A DNA stretch of 64,000 nt from Bacteroidota bacterium (GCA_018268195.1 JAFDWZ010000004.1:32039-96038), one strand, 5' to 3'; shown: positions 47,562 through 56,360, counted from the stretch's first letter. Notes: generated by a model not told the origin, from the letters alone. Made by a program: numbers and translations.

Positions 47562-47636
47562 AACGCCTTTCTTTTGTTTGATAAGTACTTGTTTTTATTG
47601 AGTTTGTTAGTAAATATCTTTTAATTCATTGAAAAA

Positions 47637-47699
47637 GTCCAAACACTTTACTAAACCATACAGGAAGAAGAAATCATAAGCACAGTAAGGTGTTTGGAC
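47637..47699. repeat. 16-base inverted repeat between mnmE and the XRE regulator
   Basis: GTCCAAACACTTTACT (47637-47652) is matched, with one mismatch, by the reverse complement AGTAAGGTGTTTGGAC (47684-47699), leaving a 31-base spacer. It may be an operator, an island-end repeat or a stable RNA hairpin. Confidence 0.75.
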
Positions 47700-47811
47700 A
47701 TAATTGCCTACCGGATAGGGATGCTTTTTTCAGCACTCCGTATTATGGAAGATGCGGAAATTTCACAGCAGTTAGTTTGCAGCGATAACGATTTAGTTGG
47801 TTTTGCCTTCT

Positions 47812-47819
47812 TATATTTG
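47812..47819 (+). promoter_or_regulatory. Probable -7 element of the defence regulator promoter
   Basis: TATATTTG matches TAnnTTTG and lies 29 bases before the ATG of the XRE regulator. Confidence 0.5.
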
Positions 47820-47848
47820 CCAATATCTGACAAGTCAATTAAAGAACG

Positions 47849-48169
47849 ATGGCAACACAATTCGGTGAGAAGGTACGGGAGCTAAGAGAGCAGCAGCATT
47901 TATACCTGCGGCAGGTGGCTCCACTGTTGGAAATGGATACGGCTCAACTGAGTAAAATTGAAAAAGGGCTCCGGCAATTGAAACGGGAGCAGATAACAAT
48001 CTTAGCAGATATTCTCAAAGTTGAAAAAGATGAACTCTTAACGCTTTGGGTAGCTGATCAGATTATTGATGTCACAAGTGGCGAAGATGTTGCATTGAAA
48101 GCGATGCAAGTTGCAGAGAAGGAAATTATAAGTAATAGAAAGAAAAAGGACAATAGTGGCAACAAATAA
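47849..48169 (+). CDS. XRE-family helix-turn-helix regulator
   Basis: A 106-aa DNA-binding protein. The HTH covers about residues 5-62: FGEKVRELREQQHLYLRQVA leads to LLEMDTAQLSKIEKGLR, whose SKIEKGLR is the classical recognition-helix end. A short helical tail follows. The size suits a controller-type regulator of a restriction-modification operon. It overlaps the WYL gene by 14 bases, so the two are translationally linked. The 16-base inverted repeat 150 bases upstream is a possible binding site. Confidence 0.88.
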   Translation: MATQFGEKVRELREQQHLYLRQVAPLLEMDTAQLSKIEKGLRQLKREQITILADILKVEKDELLTLWVADQIIDVTSGEDVALKAMQVAEKEIISNRKKKDNSGNK

Positions 48170-49166
48170 ACATGCTATAATAAGATACCATGCTTTGGAC
48201 CAGTGTTTCAGTAACCCTGGGAAAAGGTATTTTATTGATGACCTCATAGAGGTCTGCAATGATGCTTTGTATGAGTATACAGGGGCATCAGATGGCGTGA
48301 AAAGGAGACAAATATTTGAGGATATAAAATTCATGGAAAGTGAGCAAGGGTGGTCTGTGCCTCTTGATCGTTTTAAAGATGGCAAACAAGTATACTATCG
48401 TTATTCAGATAGGAATTATTCGATAAAAAACCAAGCCGTAAATGAATCAGAAGCAAAGCAATTAAAGGAGACTTTATCAATACTTACGAGATTCAAAGGC
48501 ATGCCTCAATTTGAGTGGATGGAAGAAATGCTTATAAGGATTGAATCAGCTTTTAATCTAAAAGGTAGCACCAATATAATAGTAGGCTTTGAACATAATC
48601 AATACTTGAAGGGACTAAACCACTTTACTGAAATATTTAATTCTATCCAATACAAAAGGGTGCTCAAAATCGAATACAAAGGATTTAAACAAATTAAATC
48701 AACACAAGTAATTTTCCATCCTTATTTTCTAAAACAATACAACAGCAGATGGTTCCTTTTTGGCTACAATGAAGACTTTAATTCAATTAGCAATTTAGCC
48801 TTAGACCGCATTTTTAGCTTAAAAGCCATCAGCAAGAAATACCAAGAAAATAATGCAATAAATTTTGAAGAGTATTTCGATGATGTAGTTGGTGTAACTG
48901 TTTCTGAAACGCTAAAGCCTATTAAAATTCAACTTGAAATTGTAAAATCACTTTGGCCATATATTGAAAGCAAACCAATCCACGGTTCTCAAAGAATCAT
49001 TTCTAAAAAACAAACCAATGTGATTATTGAACTTGAAGTAAAAATTAATTATGAGTTAATAACAACAATTTTTGCTTATGGTGAAGGGGTAAAAGTGTTG
49101 CAGCCAGAAGAGTTGCGGGTGGGTATTATGAACAAGGCAAAAGCCTTATTAAACAACTATTTATAA
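48156..49166 (+). CDS. WYL-domain transcriptional regulator
   Basis: A 336-aa protein. The N terminus (about residues 1-90) is a winged-helix-like region (RRQIFEDIKFMESEQGW). The WYL domain runs from about 150 to 245: LKIEYKGFKQ, VIFHPYFLKQYNSRWFLFGY and SNLALDRIFSL. A C-terminal WCX-like domain closes it. WYL proteins regulate phage-defence islands (BrxR/CapW type) by sensing nucleic acid or nucleotide ligands. The start is GTG at 48156, inside the XRE gene. It lies 62 bases before the methylase-kinase gene. Confidence 0.85.
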   Translation: MATNKHAIIRYHALDQCFSNPGKRYFIDDLIEVCNDALYEYTGASDGVKRRQIFEDIKFMESEQGWSVPLDRFKDGKQVYYRYSDRNYSIKNQAVNESEAKQLKETLSILTRFKGMPQFEWMEEMLIRIESAFNLKGSTNIIVGFEHNQYLKGLNHFTEIFNSIQYKRVLKIEYKGFKQIKSTQVIFHPYFLKQYNSRWFLFGYNEDFNSISNLALDRIFSLKAISKKYQENNAINFEEYFDDVVGVTVSETLKPIKIQLEIVKSLWPYIESKPIHGSQRIISKKQTNVIIELEVKINYELITTIFAYGEGVKVLQPEELRVGIMNKAKALLNNYL

Positions 49167-49228
49167 CCTATGCACATCCACTGCACACATACTATTCATC
49201 TTTGCTTCGTCAATCAAATAATTGAGCT

Positions 49229-51682
49229 ATGATGAGAGAATTGAAATTAGATAATATTATTCCGGTAGAGGCAATCACAAGTAGATTGTGGTCGGTTTTT
49301 GATGTGTTAAGAAGTGAACCTGTTTCTTCGGAAGATTATCATCTTATTCTTTTTCTTTTAACAATATACAAAGATGGCTATTTACATGATGCTATCAACG
49401 CTACGCCTAATGATGTAAGGTATTCCATTGAAGATTCTATTAGAAAATCTAATGCCGAAAATCATCATCAAATTATTGAGATTTCTGGTGCTTTTGATCA
49501 TTCATTAAAGCGTTTAAGCAATAGAGCTTTACAAGAAATTATTCACGTACTCTTCAGCATAAATATCGATGAACTGAAACTTCACTTTTCGGATATTTTC
49601 GATAACGTATTATATCGGTTAGCAAAATCCCAGGGTCGTCATGGCGGTGAGTTTATACAGCCAATTGAATTGTCAAGGCTGGTTTGCAATTTAGCTGACC
49701 TTGAATCAAATTCTACGGTTTTCAATCCCTTTGCCGGGGTTGCATCATTTGGAGTATTTCTTGATGAAGGTCAAAACTATTTTGGGCAGGAAATTAATTA
49801 TACTACATGGGCGATTGGTGCTCTTCGTATTCTTGCTTATGAAAGACCTGGTGAATCAAGATATGTTAAAGATGATTCAATTCTTCATTGGCCAGACGAC
49901 AATCAGAAATTTGATCTTGTAGTTTCCAATCCTCCTTATGGGTTAAGGTTGGGCAACAACTACAGGGAAGTCTATCCTGAATATAGAACGGCTGAACAAC
50001 TCCTAATTGAAAAAGGGATTTCTTCACTATCTCATAAAGGAAAACTAATTGCTATTCTTCCTAATGGCTTTTTGTTTAGAGGTGGCTCAGAGCAGCGTTT
50101 ACGAGAACATTTAGTTGAATCTGATTTAGTTGATTCCATTATTGCACTGCCGGGTGGTTTACTGTTAAATACAGGTATGCCTTTGGTTATTTTGGTACTT
50201 AACAAGGCTAAGAGAATGCCGGGAGTTGTTAAGTTTATTGATGCTAAGAATTACGTAGAATCAAAAGGCTCCAGAGAAAAGAGACTAAATGATTACGCAT
50301 TGCTTTCAGTCCTGAGTAAAGATCAAGAGTCTGATTCTGTTAGGATAGTTTCTATCAATCAAATAAGAGAGCTTGAGTATAACCTAAGTGTTCCAAGATA
50401 TTTTCAAAAGAATTTTGAAGGTGTAAAATTGTTAGATATTCTGGAGTATGTCCGGGGCAGTAGAATTGCAAATGTTGAAAGTGGCAAGCTTATCAGAATC
50501 AGAGATTTAAAAGATGATAAACTTGATTATTTTCTTGATGAAAAGAGTGTTGAGGAATCCGAATTAAGAAGACCAGATATTAGGGTAATCGAAGATTCTG
50601 TTTTATTACTTGCAATTAGATGGCGTACGCTAAAGCCAACTTTTTTCAAATATACTGGTACGCCTATTTTGTTACCCAATGATATTATTGCGTTTAAGGT
50701 TAATGATTCAGTAGTAAATATTGGTTACTTAGTAAATGAACTACATGCTGACTATATACAGGAGCAATTAGAATCATACCGTATTGGAGATACTATTCCT
50801 TTTATAAGAAGAGATGATTTACTGGATATAAAAATTAAGCTCCCTTCACTTAATGAGCAAATTGCAAAGGTGCAGGGCATTGAAGAATTATCCAACAAGA
50901 TAAAGTCGCTTCAACAGGAGAGAAACGCTTTGGCTCATGGCCGTTCAAATTCTCGTTTCAATGAGTTTGCATCATTAAAGCACACCCTGGGCCGTCCAAG
51001 ACAAAATATTTTGGATTGGTCTGATAACCTGATTCATTTTTTAGGTGATAAGGGTAAAGAAATTGATAAGCTGAATAAATCCTTTGCTGAGTTCTATGAT
51101 ATTGATATGCTTTCTGCTCTTAATGAAATTAAGAGAGATATTAATTTCATGTCCGAGATACTGGAGAAAGGCGAAAATGGACTTGTTGTCAATGACTATC
51201 CTTTGAAGTTAGTGCCCTTGTCTGACATTAATGCTTTAGTTAATGAAATTACCCACAATGGTTTCAAGTTTAAAATTAAGAAACTGCCATTGAAGGGTGA
51301 AAAATTAAAGGAACGTGGCATAGAGTGTAATCCAACTCTTTTAAGAACACTTATTGATAATGTTTTAACCAATGCAAGCAAGCATGGTTATGCAAAGAAA
51401 GACATATCGAATGAAGTTGTAATTGAATTAACTGTAGTTGATGAACAGTTGATCCTTGAAATCAAAAATAATGGTAAGCCATTTCCTAAAAATTTCGATA
51501 AGGAAAAGTTTATCAGTAAATATTCTACTGCAAATCCTGATGCAGGCAGTGGTCTTGGTGGCTATGACGTTAATAGGATTGCAGAATACTTTAATAATCC
51601 AACTTGGGAATTGATGCTTAATGAAGATCCTATTTATCCTGTAAAATTCAAGTTTCAGTTTTCATTAAAATTTGTGAAATAA
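49229..51682 (+). CDS. HsdM-like N6-adenine methylase fused to HsdS-like recognition segment and histidine-kinase-like module
   Basis: An 817-aa protein with three parts. Residues about 100-390 are a type I-like methylase: motif I FNPFAGVASFGVFL at 165 and catalytic NPPY at 234-237 (LVVSNPPYGLRLG). Residues about 400-555 resemble one HsdS target-recognition domain, with VRGSRI...LIRIRDLKDD and the closing FIRRDDLLDIKIKLPSLNEQ (NEQ at 542-544), then a coiled linker. Residues 580-817 look like a kinase core: H-box LKHTLGRPRQNI with H585, N-box IDNVLTNASKHGY (N711, N715) and G-box GSGLGGYDV (773 on). No membrane segment or other sensor exists, so the methylase/recognition part may be the input. 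The response-regulator gene starts 1 base after the stop. DNA is AT-rich compared with hsdR. Confidence 0.8.
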   Translation: MMRELKLDNIIPVEAITSRLWSVFDVLRSEPVSSEDYHLILFLLTIYKDGYLHDAINATPNDVRYSIEDSIRKSNAENHHQIIEISGAFDHSLKRLSNRALQEIIHVLFSINIDELKLHFSDIFDNVLYRLAKSQGRHGGEFIQPIELSRLVCNLADLESNSTVFNPFAGVASFGVFLDEGQNYFGQEINYTTWAIGALRILAYERPGESRYVKDDSILHWPDDNQKFDLVVSNPPYGLRLGNNYREVYPEYRTAEQLLIEKGISSLSHKGKLIAILPNGFLFRGGSEQRLREHLVESDLVDSIIALPGGLLLNTGMPLVILVLNKAKRMPGVVKFIDAKNYVESKGSREKRLNDYALLSVLSKDQESDSVRIVSINQIRELEYNLSVPRYFQKNFEGVKLLDILEYVRGSRIANVESGKLIRIRDLKDDKLDYFLDEKSVEESELRRPDIRVIEDSVLLLAIRWRTLKPTFFKYTGTPILLPNDIIAFKVNDSVVNIGYLVNELHADYIQEQLESYRIGDTIPFIRRDDLLDIKIKLPSLNEQIAKVQGIEELSNKIKSLQQERNALAHGRSNSRFNEFASLKHTLGRPRQNILDWSDNLIHFLGDKGKEIDKLNKSFAEFYDIDMLSALNEIKRDINFMSEILEKGENGLVVNDYPLKLVPLSDINALVNEITHNGFKFKIKKLPLKGEKLKERGIECNPTLLRTLIDNVLTNASKHGYAKKDISNEVVIELTVVDEQLILEIKNNGKPFPKNFDKEKFISKYSTANPDAGSGLGGYDVNRIAEYFNNPTWELMLNEDPIYPVKFKFQFSLKFVK

Positions 51683-51683
51683 T

Positions 51684-52865
51684 ATGGAAGACATTTTTTA
51701 TAATATACTTTGGATAGATGATGAGCATGAAACATTGTCCGGTACTAAAGGCCGGGCAAAGCGGAATGGCATTAATCTAATCCCTTATAAATCTTTAGAT
51801 GGAGGTATGAGTGAGTTAGAACGCAACTATCCTTATTATGATGGCGTTCTTTTAGATGCCAAATTTTTTGAAAACGAGGATGATGAAGCAGGTTCTGAGG
51901 ATACCTATGCATCTTTCCGTGCTAAAGACCGGATACTTCAGCTCCCAAAGAAATTTGAGATTTTTATTTTGACAGGCCAGGCAGAAGCATATGAGGATAG
52001 AACATTTAAGAAAGCTTTTACTAAGGTATACGAAAAAGGTAAAGACGAAGATGTAAATCGCCTCTTTAGTGATATTAAAGAAGCGGCAAAGGGTCAACTT
52101 GATACACAGCTACGCCATTCATTTAAAAGGGTTTTTGATTTATGTACGGAAAGATACGTTGGTGAATTAGCCGGACAGGATTTACTAAAATTATTAAAGG
52201 TTACTGACGAATCTGATATTGATAATGATTTCAATACCATCCGAAAAATAGTTGAAGATCTATTTACGGCATTTCACAAGTACAATTTACTTCCTATTGA
52301 ATTTGTCAGTCCGGGTGTAGCATTAAACGAAAGCAGTAAATTTTTGGCAGGCAAATCGTCCGATGGATCATTGTTTACTGAAAAGGGTTTTCAGCACTTG
52401 GAAGAAACACATTTGCCTCAGCAGGTAGCATCCTATATAAGAAGCATTTTATCAATTACTCAGGCAGGTTCACACCGTTCAAATATTGATAAGTTCGTAA
52501 AGCAGGTTAGGACACCTTATCTATTTAAAAGTGTTTTGTATCAATTGATGGACGTACTGGTTTGGTTTAAAATGTATGTAGATGGAAATCCTAAAACAGA
52601 GAATTGGCAAAGAACTGAAGGTGTTATTTCTGAAGTTGGTGCAGAACCGGCTGATTTAATTGAGGGCAAAGTAATTAATATGAATATTGATAAGGGCTTT
52701 GCATTTTTTCAACCTGATGCTGGTGGTTCAAACATTTTTATTCCACCACATTTAGTAACAGCTAATAGCCTTACAAACGGATTACCTATTTCGGTAGAAA
52801 TTGAAGAGTATGTAGATAACCGAAGTGGTGAAACAAAAAGCAGAGTAAAACGAATTTTTAATTAA
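51684..52865 (+). CDS. Response-regulator-like protein: receiver, helical HEPN-like middle, cold-shock domain
   Basis: A 393-aa protein. Residues 1-125 form a receiver with every key residue: D12 and D13 in ILWIDDE, phospho-acceptor D58 in DGVLLDAKFF, T97 in FILTGQ, and K118 in VYEKGK. Residues about 130-320 are all-helical; ITQAGSHRSN followed by SVLYQLMDVLVWFKMYV recalls HEPN/DUF4145-type domains, a weak call. Residues about 325-393 are a cold-shock OB fold: EGKVINMNIDKGFAFFQPD then NIFIPPHLV. There is no DNA-binding output domain, so RNA or single-strand DNA is a likelier target. It lies between the methylase-kinase and hsdR (5 bases), clearly in one operon. Confidence 0.78.
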   Translation: MEDIFYNILWIDDEHETLSGTKGRAKRNGINLIPYKSLDGGMSELERNYPYYDGVLLDAKFFENEDDEAGSEDTYASFRAKDRILQLPKKFEIFILTGQAEAYEDRTFKKAFTKVYEKGKDEDVNRLFSDIKEAAKGQLDTQLRHSFKRVFDLCTERYVGELAGQDLLKLLKVTDESDIDNDFNTIRKIVEDLFTAFHKYNLLPIEFVSPGVALNESSKFLAGKSSDGSLFTEKGFQHLEETHLPQQVASYIRSILSITQAGSHRSNIDKFVKQVRTPYLFKSVLYQLMDVLVWFKMYVDGNPKTENWQRTEGVISEVGAEPADLIEGKVINMNIDKGFAFFQPDAGGSNIFIPPHLVTANSLTNGLPISVEIEEYVDNRSGETKSRVKRIFN

Positions 52866-52870
52866 TAACT

Positions 52871-55800
52871 ATGGCCTTTAACGAAAATACAAGAGTAAAA
52901 ATTCCGGCAATCCTGCACCTGTGCAGGTTAGGATACGGTTACGTTTCGCTGTCAAAGGCTAAATGGGATATTACCACAAACATATTTACCGATATTTTTA
53001 ACGATAGCATCAAGCGGATTAATCCAGACATTGAGGAAGGCGATATAAAAAGAACCTACGAAAATATTTGCCTGGCATTAGACAATGAAGATTTGGGCGA
53101 GGCTTTCTCCAACATGCTCAATGCAACATCAGGCGTTAAACTCATTGACTACAAAGATTTCAACAACAATACTTTTAATGTAGTTACCGAACTCACTTAC
53201 AAAAACGGAGATGATGAATTTAGGCCGGATATAACCCTGCTGATAAACGGAATGCCATTAGCTTTCATTGAAGTTAAAAAGCCGAATAATCAGGATGGTG
53301 TACTGGCAGAACGGGACCGTATCAATGTACGCTTTAAGAATAAGAAGTTCCGCAAGTTCATCAACATATCTCAGGTATTGGTTTTTTCCAACAATATGGA
53401 ATATGATGTAGAGTCTATCGAACCTATACAAGGTGCATTTTACTCTACAGTTTCTCTCAACGATGCAAACTTCAACTGTTTTAGGGAAGAAGAAACTTTC
53501 GATTTGGTAACACTGCTGAAACCCGAAGACGACCAACTGGAGAATTTTGTTTTGAAAGACAATAATCTTTCAGCGATAAAACATTCACCGGAGTTCATTA
53601 CCAATAAAGAACCCAATGCACCTACAAACAGAATCCTCACCTCGCTTTTTAGCAGAGACCGGCTGGCATTTGTGCTGAAGTATTCCATTGCCTATGTGCA
53701 GGAAACAAACGGATTGGAAAAACACATCATGCGTTATCCGCAGATGTTTGCAACAAAGGCGATAGAAAATAAACTGAACGAAGGAATAAAGAAAGGCATC
53801 ATCTGGCATACACAGGGCAGTGGTAAAACCGCCTTGTCTTATTACAATGTGCAATACCTCACCGATTATTTTCAGAAGAAAGAAATCGTACCGAAATTCT
53901 ATTTCATTGTTGACCGTATAGACCTGATGACTCAGGCACACCGTGAATTTAAAAGCCGTGGGTTGGTAGTGCATACAGTAAATTCAAAAGAAGAACTCTT
54001 GCAGAATTTCCGGCAACGGCAAGCCATTCACAACCTTTCCGGCAAAAGGGAAATTACAGTCGTAAACATTCAGAAGTTTAAGGATGATACCGATGTACTT
54101 CGTTCCAATGATTACGACATCAATACCCAACGCATTTACTTTTTAGATGAGGTTCACCGCAGCTACAATCCAACAGGTAGTTTCCTGGCCAACCTGTTTA
54201 ACTCCGATAGAAACGCCATACTGATTGGATTAACCGGAACACCTCTTATTGGAAAAGACCGTACCTCAAAAGCAACCTTTGGCGATTACATCCACAAGTA
54301 TTATTACAATGCTTCTATTGCCGATGGCTATACCTTAAAGCTGATTCGGGAAGATATTGAAACCAGCTACAAAATTCAACTGAAAGAAGCTCTCAAGGAA
54401 GTTGAAATACTCAAAGGTGATACAGACAAACGCATCATTTATGCTCATGCAAAGTTTGCCGAGCCAATGCTGGATTATATTGTACAAGACTTCATTAAAA
54501 GCCGTACCCGTTTTGGCGACCATACCATTGGTGCAATGGTGGTTTGCGATAGTGCCGACCAGGCTCGTAAACTGTTCGAGATTTTTATCAATAAATATAA
54601 CCCAACCCAAAAGGTGATTGAAGAAGTATTGCCTTACTCAATGGCTGCTGAACCGGTAGTAGAATATGGCAACTACAACCGTGACCTGAAAAAAAGCCTT
54701 ACCGCTTCGCTGATCCTGCATGATGTAGGCTCAAAGGATGAACGAAAAGACGAAGTGGAAGATTTCAAAGACGGTAAAATTGATTTCCTGTTTGTGTACA
54801 ATATGCTGCTAACCGGATTTGATGCCAAGCGGTTGAAAAAACTATACATAGGTCGTTTAATCAAAGACCATAACCTGCTGCAAACACTCACAAGGGTAAA
54901 CCGACCGTATAAGAAATTCAGGTACGGTTATGTGGTTGACTTTGCCGACATCAGCGGAGAGTTTGATAAAACCAACAAAGCCTATTTTGATGAACTGCAA
55001 GGCGAATTGGGCGATGAAATGCAGCACTACTCCAACCTCTTCAAATCAAAAGAAGAAATTGAAGAAGAAATAAAAGACATCAAGGAAAAGCTGTGGCATT
55101 ACGATACCAACAATGCCGAAATATTCTCTCAGCAGATAAGCCAGATTGAAGACCGCAAAACTGTATTAGAGATAAAGAAGGCTTTGGAAGGTGCAAAAAA
55201 CCTGTACAACCTTATCCGTTTGTACGGGCATTTTGATTTGCTGGAAAAAATTGATTTCCGAAAACTCAATCAGCTTTACAATGAAACGTCAAGGCACCTG
55301 GAATTACTGAACCTGAAAGAATCTGTTCAGAACAATGTGGATACTACCAACCTGCTGAATGTAGCGTTGGAGAATGTCATTTTCATGTTCCGCAAAGTAT
55401 CGGAGGAAGAAATGGTTATTGCCGACCAGTTGAAAGATATGCTTCGCAAAACCCGTGAAGCATTGGGTGGCAACTTCGACCAGAACGACCCACAATTTGT
55501 AAGCCTCTATGATGAGCTGAAAAGGTTGTTTGATAAAAAGAACCTCGATGAAATTACGCAGGAGGATATGAAACAAAACATCGGTTTCCTGCAACAGATT
55601 TATGATAAGGTGACAGAACTCAACCGCAAAAACAATTTGCTGAAAGCAAAATATGAGAATGATGCAAAGTATGCACGGATGCACAAACGCATTGTAGAGC
55701 AAGGCAACATTTCCAAACGGGAAAGTGAAATATGCGAAACCCTGATGGATATTAAGAAGCAGGTGGATGATAAAGTGCTGATGAATACACAGATGCTCAA

Positions 55801-55957
55801 CAACGAAAGTTACTTCGATAAGCTGATGATACAAATGGTGATTGGCAGCTTTGGCAAAAGCAAAATTGAATTAGACCCCGAATCTGCTAAGTATATCAAT
55901 AGCTGTTTGGTAAAAGAATACATTAACGAATACTCAGGAGCAATGAGAAATTATTAA
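52871..55957 (+). CDS. hsdR: Type I restriction endonuclease subunit R
   Basis: A 1,028-aa HsdR. The N-terminal PD-(D/E)xK nuclease has RPDITLL with D120 and FIEVKKP with E134 and K136. The translocase has Walker A HTQGSGKTALSYY (K319), the DEVH box (D426, LDEVHRSYN), GLTGTPL and the late motif LTRVNRPYKKF. A C-terminal helical domain binds the methylase. It cuts unmodified DNA after ATP-driven translocation. Its last codons lie in a duplicated 12-base repeat next to the inserted four-helix-bundle gene. G+C is visibly higher than in the two genes before it. Confidence 0.94.
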   Translation: MAFNENTRVKIPAILHLCRLGYGYVSLSKAKWDITTNIFTDIFNDSIKRINPDIEEGDIKRTYENICLALDNEDLGEAFSNMLNATSGVKLIDYKDFNNNTFNVVTELTYKNGDDEFRPDITLLINGMPLAFIEVKKPNNQDGVLAERDRINVRFKNKKFRKFINISQVLVFSNNMEYDVESIEPIQGAFYSTVSLNDANFNCFREEETFDLVTLLKPEDDQLENFVLKDNNLSAIKHSPEFITNKEPNAPTNRILTSLFSRDRLAFVLKYSIAYVQETNGLEKHIMRYPQMFATKAIENKLNEGIKKGIIWHTQGSGKTALSYYNVQYLTDYFQKKEIVPKFYFIVDRIDLMTQAHREFKSRGLVVHTVNSKEELLQNFRQRQAIHNLSGKREITVVNIQKFKDDTDVLRSNDYDINTQRIYFLDEVHRSYNPTGSFLANLFNSDRNAILIGLTGTPLIGKDRTSKATFGDYIHKYYYNASIADGYTLKLIREDIETSYKIQLKEALKEVEILKGDTDKRIIYAHAKFAEPMLDYIVQDFIKSRTRFGDHTIGAMVVCDSADQARKLFEIFINKYNPTQKVIEEVLPYSMAAEPVVEYGNYNRDLKKSLTASLILHDVGSKDERKDEVEDFKDGKIDFLFVYNMLLTGFDAKRLKKLYIGRLIKDHNLLQTLTRVNRPYKKFRYGYVVDFADISGEFDKTNKAYFDELQGELGDEMQHYSNLFKSKEEIEEEIKDIKEKLWHYDTNNAEIFSQQISQIEDRKTVLEIKKALEGAKNLYNLIRLYGHFDLLEKIDFRKLNQLYNETSRHLELLNLKESVQNNVDTTNLLNVALENVIFMFRKVSEEEMVIADQLKDMLRKTREALGGNFDQNDPQFVSLYDELKRLFDKKNLDEITQEDMKQNIGFLQQIYDKVTELNRKNNLLKAKYENDAKYARMHKRIVEQGNISKRESEICETLMDIKKQVDDKVLMNTQMLNNESYFDKLMIQMVIGSFGKSKIELDPESAKYINSCLVKEYINEYSGAMRNY

Positions 55958-55967
55958 TGAGAAATTA
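55942..55967 (+). repeat. 12-base direct repeat at the hsdR stop codon
   Basis: AATGAGAAATTA occurs at 55942-55953 and again at 55956-55967 with a 2-base spacer. The first copy encodes the end of HsdR; the second lies just before the four-helix-bundle ORF. Confidence 0.8.
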
Positions 55968-55970
55968 GCA

Positions 55971-56327
55971 ATGGAAAAAGAAAATATCATATCGGATAAG
56001 AGCAAAGCGTTTGCTATACGAATTATCAAGCTGTATCAGTTTCTTACAACTGAGAAAAAGGAGTATGTGTTAAGTAAACAGCTTCTTCGTTGTGGTACAA
56101 GTATCGGGGCAAATGTGAAAGAAGGTATTTATGGTCAAAGCAGACCCAACTTCCATACCAAACTAACTATTGCTTTAAAGGAAGCAGCAGAAACTGAATA
56201 CTGGCTTGAACTACTTTTTGAAACTGGGTATATAACTGCCGAGCAACACAACAGTATGGCAAACGATTGTAATGAATTATTGAAAATTCTAACTGCAATT
56301 ACCAAGAAAACAAAAGCATCAAAATAA
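55971..56327 (+). CDS. Four-helix-bundle protein (S23/23S-IVS family)
   Basis: A 118-aa helical protein. SKAFAIRIIKLYQFL, SKQLLRCGTSIGANVKEGIYGQ and LKEAAETEYWLELLFETGYI are the diagnostic segments of the family first found as 23S rRNA intervening-sequence ORFs. It forms pentameric bundles in known structures; its role is unknown. It lies between hsdR and hsdM, flanked by AT-rich short repeats (a 12-base repeat to the left, ACTAATTAC-type repeats to the right), and looks like an inserted cassette rather than a restriction subunit. Confidence 0.88.
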   Translation: MEKENIISDKSKAFAIRIIKLYQFLTTEKKEYVLSKQLLRCGTSIGANVKEGIYGQSRPNFHTKLTIALKEAAETEYWLELLFETGYITAEQHNSMANDCNELLKILTAITKKTKASK

Positions 56328-56360
56328 TTACTAACTACTAATTACACATTACTAATTGAT

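Noticed and set aside
47694..47885. 63-aa open frame upstream of the XRE gene
   Set aside because: It spans the promoter and the start of the XRE gene in another frame, starts in the inverted repeat and matches no family I know.
49229..51682. Reading this gene as a plain second hsdM
   Set aside because: A normal HsdM ends before residue 550; here a recognition segment and an ATPase module with N- and G-boxes follow.
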